Shown: piece by piece, positions 27,964 to 37,431 of the stretch | Numbering within the stretch: position 1 is the first letter of the stretch | How the letters are laid out: every line of letters starts with the position of its first letter | Origin: an uncultured Psychroserpens sp. | GTDB lineage: Bacteria > Bacteroidota > Bacteroidia > Flavobacteriales > Flavobacteriaceae | NCBI GenBank assembly: GCA_905479815.1 | Contig: CAJQOA010000116.1 | Span: 1-42,985 of the forward strand | Direction of reading: 5' to 3' | Length of the DNA: 42,985 nucleotides | The notes under the pieces: generated by a model | Seen by the model: only the letters and a program-made list of their open reading frames with translations | Told to the model about the DNA's origin: nothing | The model's database searches: none | Made by a program: the position numbers and the translations under genes

Positions 27964-29364
27964 TTAGTTTCTTGTTACAGTAATTGAATTTGACAAATCA
28001 AAACAACCTCCAAGGTCATTAGCATTCATACCCATTGCAGCTCCTGTTAATCCATCTTCATATCGTAAATACCATATTAAACATGTTCCAACGCCTGCGC
28101 CATCAAAATCAACACCTTCTAAAGCTGCGGTAGTTGGTGGTAAACCTAAAATATTACCCATATCATCTGTAATAACAAATGTACTGTTGGTTCCTATAGC
28201 GTTTGAGTCTGTTGTAATTCCGCTTACAAAATCTGAAGTTCCATCAACTGTAAACGTAAATGGCCCACCAGATAATGTTCCTGCATCTGTTTGATTTCTA
28301 GTTACAGAGATTGAATTAGACAAATCAAATGTTCCACCTAAATTACTTGCGTTCATTCCCATTTCTGCTCCTGTTAAATCATCTTCATAACGTAAATACC
28401 AAATCAAACAAACTCCTGCTCCTGCACCATCAAAATCTACACCTTCTAAAGCCTCTAGCGTTGGTGGTAAACCAAGAATGTTGCCCATATCATCAGTTAT
28501 TACAAATGTTCTATTTGTACCTACTGCATTAGGATCTGTTGCAATGCCACTTACATTATCAACAGTTCCGTCAACACAAAATGTAAATGGTCCTCCTGTA
28601 ATCATTCCGGCATCTGGAGCTCCTAATCTATTTACTGTAATAGAATTTGAAAGGTCAAAAGATCCTTGAAGATCATTAGCATTCATTCCTACTTCTGCAC
28701 CTTGAAGTCCATCTTCATATCTTAAATACCATATTAAACATGTACCAACGCCAGCCCCATCAAAATCTACACCTTGTAGTGCATCATTAGTTGGAGGTAA
28801 ACCTAAAATATTACCTAGATCATCTGTTACTACGAAAGTTCTATTTGTTCCTACTGCGTTTGGATCTGTAGCTATACCGCTTACAAAATCTGCCGTTCCA
28901 TCTATTATAAAAGTAAATGGTCCTCCAGTAATTGTTCCTGCATCTGGAGCTCCTAATCTATTTACTGTAATAGAATTTGAAAGATCAAAAGATCCTTGAA
29001 GATCATTAGCATTCATTCCAACTTCTGCGCCTTGAAGTCCATTTTCATAACGCAAATACCAAATTAAACAAGTACCAACGCCAGCTCCATCAAAATCGAC
29101 ACCTTGTAATGCATCGTTAGTTGGTGGCAATCCTAAAATATTACCTTGATCGTCTGTTACTACAAAGGTTCTATTCGTACCTACTGCGTTTGGGTCTGTT
29201 GCTATTCCGCTTACAAAATCTGGTGTTCCATCAACTACAAAAGTAAATGGTCCTCCAGTAATTGTTCCTGCATTAGGAACAATAGCCTGCACATTGTCAT
29301 CATCATTACTACATGATGTTATTAGACCTAGTGCTAATACTACTAAAAACATTTTTTTAATCAT
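27964..29364 (-). CDS. Lipoprotein composed of four tandem ~110-aa repeats
   Basis: Lipobox ITSC; four copies of [N/D]AG.[IL][TS]GGPFTF..DGT.D.VSGI.TD.NA.GTN.TFV.TDD.GNILGLPPT..AL.GVDFDGAG.G.CLIWYLRYE. Confidence 0.9.
   Translation of the reverse strand: MIKKMFLVVLALGLITSCSNDDDNVQAIVPNAGTITGGPFTFVVDGTPDFVSGIATDPNAVGTNRTFVVTDDQGNILGLPPTNDALQGVDFDGAGVGTCLIWYLRYENGLQGAEVGMNANDLQGSFDLSNSITVNRLGAPDAGTITGGPFTFIIDGTADFVSGIATDPNAVGTNRTFVVTDDLGNILGLPPTNDALQGVDFDGAGVGTCLIWYLRYEDGLQGAEVGMNANDLQGSFDLSNSITVNRLGAPDAGMITGGPFTFCVDGTVDNVSGIATDPNAVGTNRTFVITDDMGNILGLPPTLEALEGVDFDGAGAGVCLIWYLRYEDDLTGAEMGMNASNLGGTFDLSNSISVTRNQTDAGTLSGGPFTFTVDGTSDFVSGITTDSNAIGTNSTFVITDDMGNILGLPPTTAALEGVDFDGAGVGTCLIWYLRYEDGLTGAAMGMNANDLGGCFDLSNSITVTRN
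27967..28287 (-). repeat. Protein repeat unit 4 (residues 360-466)
   Basis: DAGTLSGGPFTFTVDG...GGCFDLSNSITVTRN. Confidence 0.9.
28288..28614 (-). repeat. Protein repeat unit 3 (residues 251-359)
   Basis: DAGMITGGPFTFCVDG...GGTFDLSNSISVTRNQT. Confidence 0.9.
28615..28944 (-). repeat. Protein repeat unit 2 (residues 141-250)
   Basis: DAGTITGGPFTFIIDG...QGSFDLSNSITVNRLGAP. Confidence 0.9.
28945..29274 (-). repeat. Protein repeat unit 1 (residues 31-140)
   Basis: NAGTITGGPFTFVVDG...QGSFDLSNSITVNRLGAP. Confidence 0.9.
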
Positions 29365-29392
29365 CGCTTTATAATTTTTTAAATTTATACTT

Positions 29393-29400
29393 CAAAATTA
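29393..29400 (-). promoter_or_regulatory. -7 element TAATTTTG upstream of repeat lipoprotein
   Basis: Minus strand matches TAnnTTTG. Confidence 0.4.
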
Positions 29401-29421
29401 TAACATGCTAGATTCATAAAA

Positions 29422-29437
29422 TGTTAGCTAGCTAACA
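29422..29437. promoter_or_regulatory. 16-bp perfect palindrome TGTTAGCTAGCTAACA, candidate CRP/FNR-class site
   Basis: TGTTA-N6-TAACA geometry; 21 nt upstream of the -7 element, just after the Crp/Fnr gene. Confidence 0.5.
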
Positions 29438-29459
29438 CTAACCGAAAAAAATCAAAAAA

Positions 29460-30131
29460 TTATGCAGAAGCTTTTAGAATTCGTATTTCTTTTCTGTTGA
29501 AATTGATATAATTCTCCTCTTTAAGTTCATTGAGAAGAATATTAAGGGTAGGTCTAGATGTACCTATTAAAGATGCGATATCTTTTTGTGTATATGGATG
29601 TTTGATGACATGATCTCCCGTTTTAGGACAATCATACCCATAATCTGAGCACAATTCATCTAAAAACTCAACAAGTCTTGTTTTAGTATCTTTAAATAAG
29701 AGTAGTTGCAATCTGCGTTCTAACTTTTTAAATTTAAAACCAATAAACTTATACACCTTAAAACTGAAGGTTTGATTATCACGCATTAATTCGTGCATCA
29801 TTGTAACACCAATTGGGCAAATAGATGTTGTATTATCTATAGATTGAGCAAACTCATCTCTAACGTTATCACCAAGAATTGCTTTCTCACCAAACAACTC
29901 ACCTTTAGATAAAATAGCCTTTACGATTTCGTCACCTTTTTCATTATAGTAACCAATTTTGACTTTCCCTTTTTCTATGAGATATACTTTAGTTGCAGAG
30001 TCATCTTCAAAATAGATATAATCTTTCTTTTTATAAGCGTCAAAGTTGTGTTCTTTCTTGTATGCCTTGAATTTATGTGGACAAAGCACCTTAAAAAGGT
30101 TAACATCGTCAAAGAACCACAGTGACTGCAT
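29460..30131 (-). CDS. Crp/Fnr-family transcriptional regulator
   Basis: cNMP-binding-like domain VYLIEKGKVKIGYYNEKGDEIVKAILSKGELFGEKAILG and C-terminal HTH YTQKDIASLIGTSRPTLNILLNELKEE; start at MQSLWFF (30131) preferred. Confidence 0.88.
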   Translation of the reverse strand: MQSLWFFDDVNLFKVLCPHKFKAYKKEHNFDAYKKKDYIYFEDDSATKVYLIEKGKVKIGYYNEKGDEIVKAILSKGELFGEKAILGDNVRDEFAQSIDNTTSICPIGVTMMHELMRDNQTFSFKVYKFIGFKFKKLERRLQLLLFKDTKTRLVEFLDELCSDYGYDCPKTGDHVIKHPYTQKDIASLIGTSRPTLNILLNELKEENYINFNRKEIRILKASA

Positions 30132-30200
30132 TTGAGTGAGTTTTATTGTTAGATGTTTGAGCAGTCGTTTTAATACAAAATACCTTACAGAAATTTCCAT

Positions 30201-30228
30201 AAAAAAAGCCCTTGATTTCTCAAAGGCT
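30201..30228 (-). terminator. Terminator after aconitase
   Basis: Minus RNA AGCCUUUGA-GAAA-UCAAGGGCU-UUUUUU. Confidence 0.85.
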
Positions 30229-30253
30229 AATTTTAATTCAAAAATTGAAAACA

Positions 30254-32524
30254 CTAAGCAGCATTCTCTTTTTTAATTAGATTTAATGCAGAACCTTCAT
30301 TGTACCAATCAATTTGAGATTGATTATAAGTATGGTTGAGCATCACAGTATCTTTACTTCCATCGGCATGAACAACTTCTAGTGTCAATTGTTTACCTGG
30401 TGCAAATACATTTAAATCTGTAAAGTTAAATGTATCATCCTCTTGGATTAGATCATAATCTGCTTCATTAGCAAACGTTAAACCTAGCATTCCTTGTTTT
30501 TTAAGGTTTGTCTCATGGATACGAGCAAATGATTTTACAATCACAGCTGCAACACCTAGGTGACGAGGTTGCATTGCTGCATGCTCTCTAGAAGACCCTT
30601 CACCGTAGTTATGATCTCCAACAACTATAGAATTAATACCTGCTGCTTTATAAGTTCTTGCTGTATCTGGAACACCACCAAACTCACCAGTTAATTGGTT
30701 TTTAACAAAATTGGTTTTCTTACCAAACGCATTAACAGCGCCAATTAAAGTGTTGTTTGAAATATTATCTAAATGTCCACGGAAACGTAACCATGGTCCA
30801 GCCATAGAAATGTGATCTGTTGTACATTTCCCAAAAGCTTTGATTAATAGTTTAGCTCCTGTTATAGAACCTCCAAGTGGTGTAAATGGTGTTAATAATT
30901 GAAGTCTTTCTGAATCTGAAGCTACAGTTACTTGTACGCCACTTCCGTCTGCCATAGGTGCTAAATACCCATTATCATCAACTGCAAAACCTTTAGGTGG
31001 TAATTCCCATCCTGTTGGTTCGCTTAACATCACTTCTTCACCATTTTCATTGATTAATTTATCTGTCATTGGATTAAAATCCAAGCGACCTGCAATTGCT
31101 ATTGCTGCAGTTATTTCTGGTGATGCAACAAAGGCATGCGTGTTTGGGTTTCCATCAGCACGTTTTGCGAAATTTCTATTAAAAGAATGTACAATACTAT
31201 TTTTAGGTGCATTCTTTGGATCTTCATAACGCGCCCATTGACCTATACATGGACCACAAGCGTTTGTAAAAATCTTAGCATCTAGGTTTTCAAAAATCTC
31301 TAAAATCCCATCTCTTTCAGTGGTATATCTTACCATTTCTGATCCTGGATTAATTCCTAATTCAGCCTTCATTTTCAAGCCTTTATCTAAAGCTTGTTGT
31401 GCTACTGATGATGCACGAGATAAATCTTCGTAAGATGAATTAGTACAAGAACCAATTAATCCCCATTCTACTTTTAATGGCCACTCATTTTTTGTTGCTT
31501 TATCAGTCATAGAAGAACCTACAGCTGTTGATAAATCTGGAGTAAATGGTCCGTTTAATAACGGGTTTAATTCGGTTAAATTAATATCAATAACTTGATC
31601 AAAGTAGTGTTCAGGATTAGCATAAACTTCATCATCTCCTGTTAAGTATTCTTTTACTTGATTTGCTGCATCAGCAACATCTGCTCTATCGGTTGCACGC
31701 AAATAACGCTCCATAGATTCGTCATATCCAAAAGTTGAAGTTGTTGCTCCAATCTCTGCTCCCATATTACAAATAGTTCCTTTTCCTGTACAAGACATTC
31801 CTTTTGCTCCAGGGCCAAAATATTCTACAATAGCTCCTGTTCCTCCTTTTGCAGAAACAATACCAGCTACTTTTAAAATCACATCTTTTGGTGCAGTCCA
31901 ACCAGATAAGGTACCAGTTAACCTTACACCTATTAACTTCGGAAATTTCAACTCCCAAGCCATTCCTGCCATAACATCAACAGCATCTGCTCCACCTACT
32001 CCAATAGCAACCATTCCTAATCCTCCTGCGTTTACAGTATGAGAATCTGTACCGATCATCATGCCTCCAGGGAATGCATAATTTTCTAAAACTACTTGGT
32101 GAATAATTCCTGCTCCTGGTCTCCAGAAACCGATCCCGTATTTATTAGAAACAGATTCTAAAAAATTAAAGACTTCATTACTTGTGCTTATTGCATGTTG
32201 TAAATCTATAGAGGCACCATTTTTTGCTTGAATCAAGTGATCACAATGCACAGTCGTTGGTACAGCAACCTTTGTTTTACCAGCTTGCATAAATTGCAAC
32301 AATGCCATCTGAGCTGTTGCATCTTGACATGCCACTCTATCTGGCGCAAAATCAACATAATCTTTACCTCTTACTAATGCTTTGGTAGGGTTCCCTTCCC
32401 AAAGGTGTGAGTATAATATTTTTTCTGAAAGGGTTAATGGTTTACCAACAATATCACGAGCAGCATCTACGCGCGATGTCATATTAGAATAAACCTTCTT
32501 TATCATGTCAATATCAAATGCCAT
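30254..32524 (-). CDS. Aconitate hydratase (mitochondrial-type)
   Basis: [81 protein letters not shown]. Confidence 0.96.
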   Translation of the reverse strand: MAFDIDMIKKVYSNMTSRVDAARDIVGKPLTLSEKILYSHLWEGNPTKALVRGKDYVDFAPDRVACQDATAQMALLQFMQAGKTKVAVPTTVHCDHLIQAKNGASIDLQHAISTSNEVFNFLESVSNKYGIGFWRPGAGIIHQVVLENYAFPGGMMIGTDSHTVNAGGLGMVAIGVGGADAVDVMAGMAWELKFPKLIGVRLTGTLSGWTAPKDVILKVAGIVSAKGGTGAIVEYFGPGAKGMSCTGKGTICNMGAEIGATTSTFGYDESMERYLRATDRADVADAANQVKEYLTGDDEVYANPEHYFDQVIDINLTELNPLLNGPFTPDLSTAVGSSMTDKATKNEWPLKVEWGLIGSCTNSSYEDLSRASSVAQQALDKGLKMKAELGINPGSEMVRYTTERDGILEIFENLDAKIFTNACGPCIGQWARYEDPKNAPKNSIVHSFNRNFAKRADGNPNTHAFVASPEITAAIAIAGRLDFNPMTDKLINENGEEVMLSEPTGWELPPKGFAVDDNGYLAPMADGSGVQVTVASDSERLQLLTPFTPLGGSITGAKLLIKAFGKCTTDHISMAGPWLRFRGHLDNISNNTLIGAVNAFGKKTNFVKNQLTGEFGGVPDTARTYKAAGINSIVVGDHNYGEGSSREHAAMQPRHLGVAAVIVKSFARIHETNLKKQGMLGLTFANEADYDLIQEDDTFNFTDLNVFAPGKQLTLEVVHADGSKDTVMLNHTYNQSQIDWYNEGSALNLIKKENAA

Positions 32525-32715
32525 ATGTCTTATTTATAAGGGTTGATTTTTATTTTTTTAGTGTAGCAAATTTACGAATTTTAAAGCAGATTTTAAAATG
32601 TGTAACAAAATGTGAAAAAGGGTGCAGATACATCAATAAAACAGATGAAATTCACACTTATATTGATAATTTAACAATTTAATTGGGTCAAAATTATAAA
32701 ATTAACAACTATGCG

Positions 32716-33852
32716 TTATTTAAAACGATTCTTAATTTTAGCTGTATCTCGAAGATTAGTCATAGGTCTTTCAAAAAACACATAAAGCATATAAGAACCT
32801 ATTAACGTAATTATAAAATATATTGAAAGATATATCAAGAGATTTAAGTTAGATAACCCTTCCGTAGGAAAAACATGTTTCATCAATTGCATCACTACAG
32901 AATAGTGAATTAAATACATTGAATACGAGATTAAACTTATGATTGTAATGGGAACGACAATTAATTTTGGAGCCGACTTTATTTGTGATAATAACGGAAG
33001 CATAAAAGCAATGGCTATAGAATTAATAGGCAAATACAAGACATTCCAAAAGAACGGGTGCGTTTCAATAAAGATTTGTTGTGATGGGATAATAAAATTG
33101 AGTCCTAAAAATAATGCGCCACCAATTATTAAAAATAAAAACCTAAATCGCCTCCAAAAACTGGGTTTAATCAAAGATAAATAGGCTGCTAAAACGCCAT
33201 AATAAATAGCATCTATCCTGTAAATAGTGCCTGCTTTGATGTTAACGTTCCAAAACATCATATCTGTTTCTGGATGGCTTATGTTATAATACACCTTAGT
33301 CATAAAAAAGAAAACCACTATGAAACTTGTTATTAAGAAGAATAATCTTGACTTATTAATTTTCAATTTTAGAAATAATACGAGATAGAGTAATAATGGG
33401 CCAATGATATAGGCAAACTCTTCAATAGGCAAACTCCATGATTCACCAAAGAACAATGGCATTTCCCAAGAAAAATTTTGCATAAAAAAGAAATATTGCC
33501 ATAAATTATCTGGCATACTAGTTCCCAAGAACATTGCTAAAAGCACATTAAAAACAAGAATCAAATAGTAATTAGGTAAGGTTCTAAACCAACGTCTTAC
33601 CCAAAAATAGGTGATATCTTTTCGAGTAAATTCCGAAGACACAAAAAGGTTATAAATTAATCTTCCTATGAGGAACCCACTTAATACAAAAAAAATTTCG
33701 ACACCAATAACGCCAGCAATACTCATTAAATCAGTTAGCACATTCTTTGTCTGTGGAAAAATCCAGACGGCATGAGAACAAACTACTAACAAAATAGCAA
33801 TTGCTCTCATAATGTCAAGCCCAAAAATTCGTTTCTCGTAGTTAATCTTCAT
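32716..33852 (-). CDS. Acyltransferase family 3 (OafA/YrhL-like)
   Basis: FGLDIMRAIAILLVVCSHAVW; GVEIFFVLSGFLIGRLI. Confidence 0.92.
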   Translation of the reverse strand: MKINYEKRIFGLDIMRAIAILLVVCSHAVWIFPQTKNVLTDLMSIAGVIGVEIFFVLSGFLIGRLIYNLFVSSEFTRKDITYFWVRRWFRTLPNYYLILVFNVLLAMFLGTSMPDNLWQYFFFMQNFSWEMPLFFGESWSLPIEEFAYIIGPLLLYLVLFLKLKINKSRLFFLITSFIVVFFFMTKVYYNISHPETDMMFWNVNIKAGTIYRIDAIYYGVLAAYLSLIKPSFWRRFRFLFLIIGGALFLGLNFIIPSQQIFIETHPFFWNVLYLPINSIAIAFMLPLLSQIKSAPKLIVVPITIISLISYSMYLIHYSVVMQLMKHVFPTEGLSNLNLLIYLSIYFIITLIGSYMLYVFFERPMTNLRDTAKIKNRFK

Positions 33853-33899
33853 TTTTTTTATAAATGTGGTTTCATTACATTTGATTACACAAATGGGTT

Positions 33900-35042
33900 A
33901 TGAAAAGAAGATCTAAATTTATAGTAATTTTTCTAGTTTTGATTCTTGTTGGTGGATTTATTTATTTCAAATCTCTAAAGACAAGACATCAGGAATTAAT
34001 AAAATCTAAAGTGTATTATACTTTAGGTATAGTAGACTCTGAATGGAAAACAGATGTAACCGATAACAGTGTTACTTTTACGTCTCCAACCTTTGTGATT
34101 AGTAATATTTACAAATCTATGGAAGGTCCAAAATCTGACCAATACGTTGTAATAGATGCTAGTAAAGAAGAATTATTGTGGTTAACCTCTTTTAAAACGA
34201 ATGCTGTTTCATCAGACGAGCAACGTAAAATGTCTAATGATTTTGTGTGTCATACTAATTTTGAGTATCGTGATGCAGAGCATTACAATCGTTGGAATAT
34301 GACAGAGCGTATAAATTCTCAATACCCACGAATCACGTCTATTAGCAATGGTGTTGAAGCGTTTGAGTTACCAGATGGATTTGGTTTCCCCGTATTTTCT
34401 AACGAACGTCTTTTTATAAATGCTCAAGCTCTCAATCATAATATTACAGATTCTACTTTTAACATTAAACACAAAATAACAATTGGCTACACAAATCATA
34501 AAACAAAACCATTGATTCCTGTACAACCAAAAACGGTATTTATGATGTTTCCTTATGATCCACAAGATCCTTTTAAAGGTCCAACAGAATTGTTACCAAA
34601 TGCTTGTATTCCTGTAGAAACTAAAAACCATTCGTATCTTGATACTGATGGCAACGCTCTTTCTGGACACTGGATTATTGCACCCGGAAAACACCGTTAT
34701 ATTTATGATGCGTCGCAACAGTTACAGATAAAAGATAGTATACGATTACATCAAGTCACGTCACATTTGCATCCTTTTGCTGATCGTTTCAAATTAAGAG
34801 ACAAAACAACTGGTATCATTATTTATGATTGTAAGAGTGAAAACTTCACAGATAAGATTGGGTTAAAAAATACGCCATCCTTCTCTAGCCAAAAAGGGAT
34901 TTGGATGTACAAAGATCACACCTATGAAATGCTTTTAGAAGTTGACAATACCACAGATAGTGATCAAGAAATGATGGCTAGTATGGCCATATTTTATTAT
35001 GACCCAGAAATGCAAGAAAAAGTCAACGAACTAAAATTATAA
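33900..35042 (+). CDS. Membrane-anchored protein with possible PHM/DBH-like copper monooxygenase C-terminal fold
   Basis: Single N-terminal TM; HQVTSHLHPFADRFKLRDKTTGIIIYDC; C-terminal DQEMMASMAIFYYDPE; adjacent to SCO1. Confidence 0.45.
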   Translation: MKRRSKFIVIFLVLILVGGFIYFKSLKTRHQELIKSKVYYTLGIVDSEWKTDVTDNSVTFTSPTFVISNIYKSMEGPKSDQYVVIDASKEELLWLTSFKTNAVSSDEQRKMSNDFVCHTNFEYRDAEHYNRWNMTERINSQYPRITSISNGVEAFELPDGFGFPVFSNERLFINAQALNHNITDSTFNIKHKITIGYTNHKTKPLIPVQPKTVFMMFPYDPQDPFKGPTELLPNACIPVETKNHSYLDTDGNALSGHWIIAPGKHRYIYDASQQLQIKDSIRLHQVTSHLHPFADRFKLRDKTTGIIIYDCKSENFTDKIGLKNTPSFSSQKGIWMYKDHTYEMLLEVDNTTDSDQEMMASMAIFYYDPEMQEKVNELKL

Positions 35043-35046
35043 ACTA

Positions 35047-35640
35047 TTGAAATACAAAGGGATTCTTATGTTACTAGTAGTTTTGATGTCATGTAAAAAC
35101 CAGACATCAGAGCTTCCTATTTTGAGTTTTAATTATGTAGATGGAAATAAAGAACTCTACAAAATAGATAACTATGAATTTTTAAATCAGGATGGAGACA
35201 CTGTAACATCGGCTTCAAATGCAGGAAAAGTACACACTATGAATTTCTTTTTCACGAGTTGCCCTTCTATTTGTCCACCAATGCGAATTAAGCAACAGGA
35301 AATAGCTGAAACGTTCTCTGAAGACGACAATTTTATGCAATATTCAATATCTATAGATTTTCAAAATGACACTGTAAATAGACTTAGAAACTATAGTGAA
35401 CGTCATCGTATTAATTCAAAACAAATTAATCTACTACGAGCACCTTATGAAGAGCAGCTAAAATATATGGCTAATTTGTTAAAGACAAACTTCAAACCCA
35501 ATGACGATGGTACCGATTTTTACCACTCAAGCTTTGTCGCTTTAATTGATAAAGATCAATATATAAGAGGGTTTTATGATATTCTATTAGATGCAGATGT
35601 CATACTCTTAAAAGAAGATATTAAAAAGCTTTTAAATTAA
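35047..35640 (+). CDS. SCO1/SenC family copper protein
   Basis: Lipobox LMSC; TMNFFFTSCPSICPPMRIKQQEIAE (CxxxC); HSSFVALIDKDQYIRGFYD. Confidence 0.92.
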   Translation: MKYKGILMLLVVLMSCKNQTSELPILSFNYVDGNKELYKIDNYEFLNQDGDTVTSASNAGKVHTMNFFFTSCPSICPPMRIKQQEIAETFSEDDNFMQYSISIDFQNDTVNRLRNYSERHRINSKQINLLRAPYEEQLKYMANLLKTNFKPNDDGTDFYHSSFVALIDKDQYIRGFYDILLDADVILLKEDIKKLLN

Positions 35641-35642
35641 AA

Positions 35643-35834
35643 TCACTTCTTACGATACATTTTAATAAGCGCGATGATTGCTATCAATATAGCGATCATT
35701 TCTAAAAATGTTCCAAAGGTTAAAATCATTGCACCATAAGGCCAATGTTGGATTTTAAAAAGCGCACCTAATATGGTTGCTCCAATTCCCAAAAGAAGTA
35801 TGATTGCAGCAGGAATGAGTTGTCGTAAATTCAT
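35643..35834 (-). CDS. Short GldL-related membrane protein
   Basis: GATILGALFKIQHWPYGAMILTFGTFLEMI resembles the GldL N-terminal TM pair. Confidence 0.6.
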   Translation of the reverse strand: MNLRQLIPAAIILLLGIGATILGALFKIQHWPYGAMILTFGTFLEMIAILIAIIALIKMYRKK

Positions 35835-35855
35835 AATAAATTATAAATAATGTAT

Positions 35856-36434
35856 TTAAAACACAATGTAGCTCACATCAAATGTTCCAGAATGTTCGAT
35901 ATAAACTTCTTCTTCTCCTCCATTAAAATCTCTAAGCAACACATCAAACGTCCCAGTAATTCTCTTGTCTTGAGAGTTATTGCTTACAATTGTAATATCT
36001 CCAATGATATCACTATCATTTAATTCAGAAATATAAACATCGTTACCAATTAGATAAGTCACTAAAGCTTCATCACAAAACGTAATACTATCTATAGTTT
36101 CGCATTCTGTATCTGGACCCATATCTGTATTTGTATTGTATGATTTCTCAACAACACCTTCATCTGGCGGGTTTTGAAATTCCCAATTTGAAATAGATAG
36201 AACAAGTGTTCCTCCATCAAAATCACAACGCAAATCTAAGCGTCTAGCACCTTGATCATTTTGTGTTGTTCTAATTAATGTATTATTTATATTCTCACCT
36301 TGAAATGTAACTCCGTCTCTAATTACAGTAAAGGATTGCTCTTCATCATTTGAAGATGGTGCATTTCCGTCATCACTACTACAGGATACTATTGATAATG
36401 TGATAAGAACTAGGACTAAAAATTTAATCTTCAT
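35856..36434 (-). CDS. Lipoprotein of unknown function
   Basis: Lipobox IVSCSSDDG; no further motif. Confidence 0.75.
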   Translation of the reverse strand: MKIKFLVLVLITLSIVSCSSDDGNAPSSNDEEQSFTVIRDGVTFQGENINNTLIRTTQNDQGARRLDLRCDFDGGTLVLSISNWEFQNPPDEGVVEKSYNTNTDMGPDTECETIDSITFCDEALVTYLIGNDVYISELNDSDIIGDITIVSNNSQDKRITGTFDVLLRDFNGGEEEVYIEHSGTFDVSYIVF

Positions 36435-36476
36435 GGTTATATAAATTATTGAGTTTAAAAGCTAAAATATAAAAGT

Positions 36477-37430
36477 TTAGAATAAACTCTTAATGATTTG
36501 TTCATCTGTAATACCTTCTGCTTCTGCTTTGTAGTTTTTTATAATTCTATGACGAAGAATCCCAGAAGCTACTGCTTGTACATTCTCAATATCTGGAGAG
36601 AATTTACCATTAATAGCAGCATGTGTTTTTGCAGCTAGTATTAAATTTTGTGAAGCTCTTGGACCTGCTCCCCAATCTACAAACTCTGCAACAAGCTCTG
36701 ATGCTGTTGATGTTTTTGGTCGTGTTTTACTCACCATTTTCACAGCGTATTCAATCACATTATCAGCAACAGGAATACGACGTATAACATTTTGAAAATC
36801 TATAATTTCTTGAGACGTAAACAATGCATTTACTGTAGCTTTATGATCTGAAGTTGTTGCTTTCACAACTTGCACTTCTTCTGCAAAAGATGGGTATTCT
36901 AAATTAATAGCAAACATAAAACGGTCTAATTGCGCTTCTGGTAAAGGATATGTTCCTTCTTGCTCAATAGGATTTTGAGTTGCTAATACAAAATATGGTA
37001 AGTCTAATTTATAATTATGCCCAGAAACGGTTACAGAGCGTTCTTGCATTGCTTCTAGTAATGCTGCTTGTGTTTTTGGAGGTGTACGGTTGATCTCATC
37101 TGCTAATATAATGTTGGCAAAAATGGGACCTTTTATAAATTTAAATTGTCTATTTTCATCTAAGATTTCACTACCTAGAATATCACTAGGCATTAAATCT
37201 GGTGTAAATTGAATACGTTTAAAATCTAATCCTAAAGCTTGTGCAATCGTATTTACCATTAAGGTTTTTGCCAAACCAGGAACTCCAATCAACAGTGAAT
37301 GACCTCCAGAAAATATTGAAATCAAAATCTGATTTACAACCTCATCTTGACCAACAATAACTTTGGCAACTTCGGTTTTTAAGGCATTATATTTTTTAAC
37401 AAACTGTTCTATTGCAGCAACGTCAGACAT
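36477..37430 (-). CDS. MoxR-family AAA+ ATPase
   Basis: GQDEVVNQILISIFSGGHSLLIGVPGLAKTLM; ADEINRTPPKTQAALLEAMQE; LATQNPIEQEGTYPLPEAQLDRFMF. Confidence 0.96.
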   Translation of the reverse strand: MSDVAAIEQFVKKYNALKTEVAKVIVGQDEVVNQILISIFSGGHSLLIGVPGLAKTLMVNTIAQALGLDFKRIQFTPDLMPSDILGSEILDENRQFKFIKGPIFANIILADEINRTPPKTQAALLEAMQERSVTVSGHNYKLDLPYFVLATQNPIEQEGTYPLPEAQLDRFMFAINLEYPSFAEEVQVVKATTSDHKATVNALFTSQEIIDFQNVIRRIPVADNVIEYAVKMVSKTRPKTSTASELVAEFVDWGAGPRASQNLILAAKTHAAINGKFSPDIENVQAVASGILRHRIIKNYKAEAEGITDEQIIKSLF

Positions 37431-37431
37431 A

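Noticed and set aside
28329-28669. Plus-strand ORFs of 67 and 63 aa
   Set aside because: Antisense to the repeat lipoprotein; low-complexity translation explained by the repeated coding DNA
27967-29274. CRISPR-like periodic repeat
   Set aside because: Periodicity of ~330 nt is in-frame protein repetition, not direct repeats with spacers
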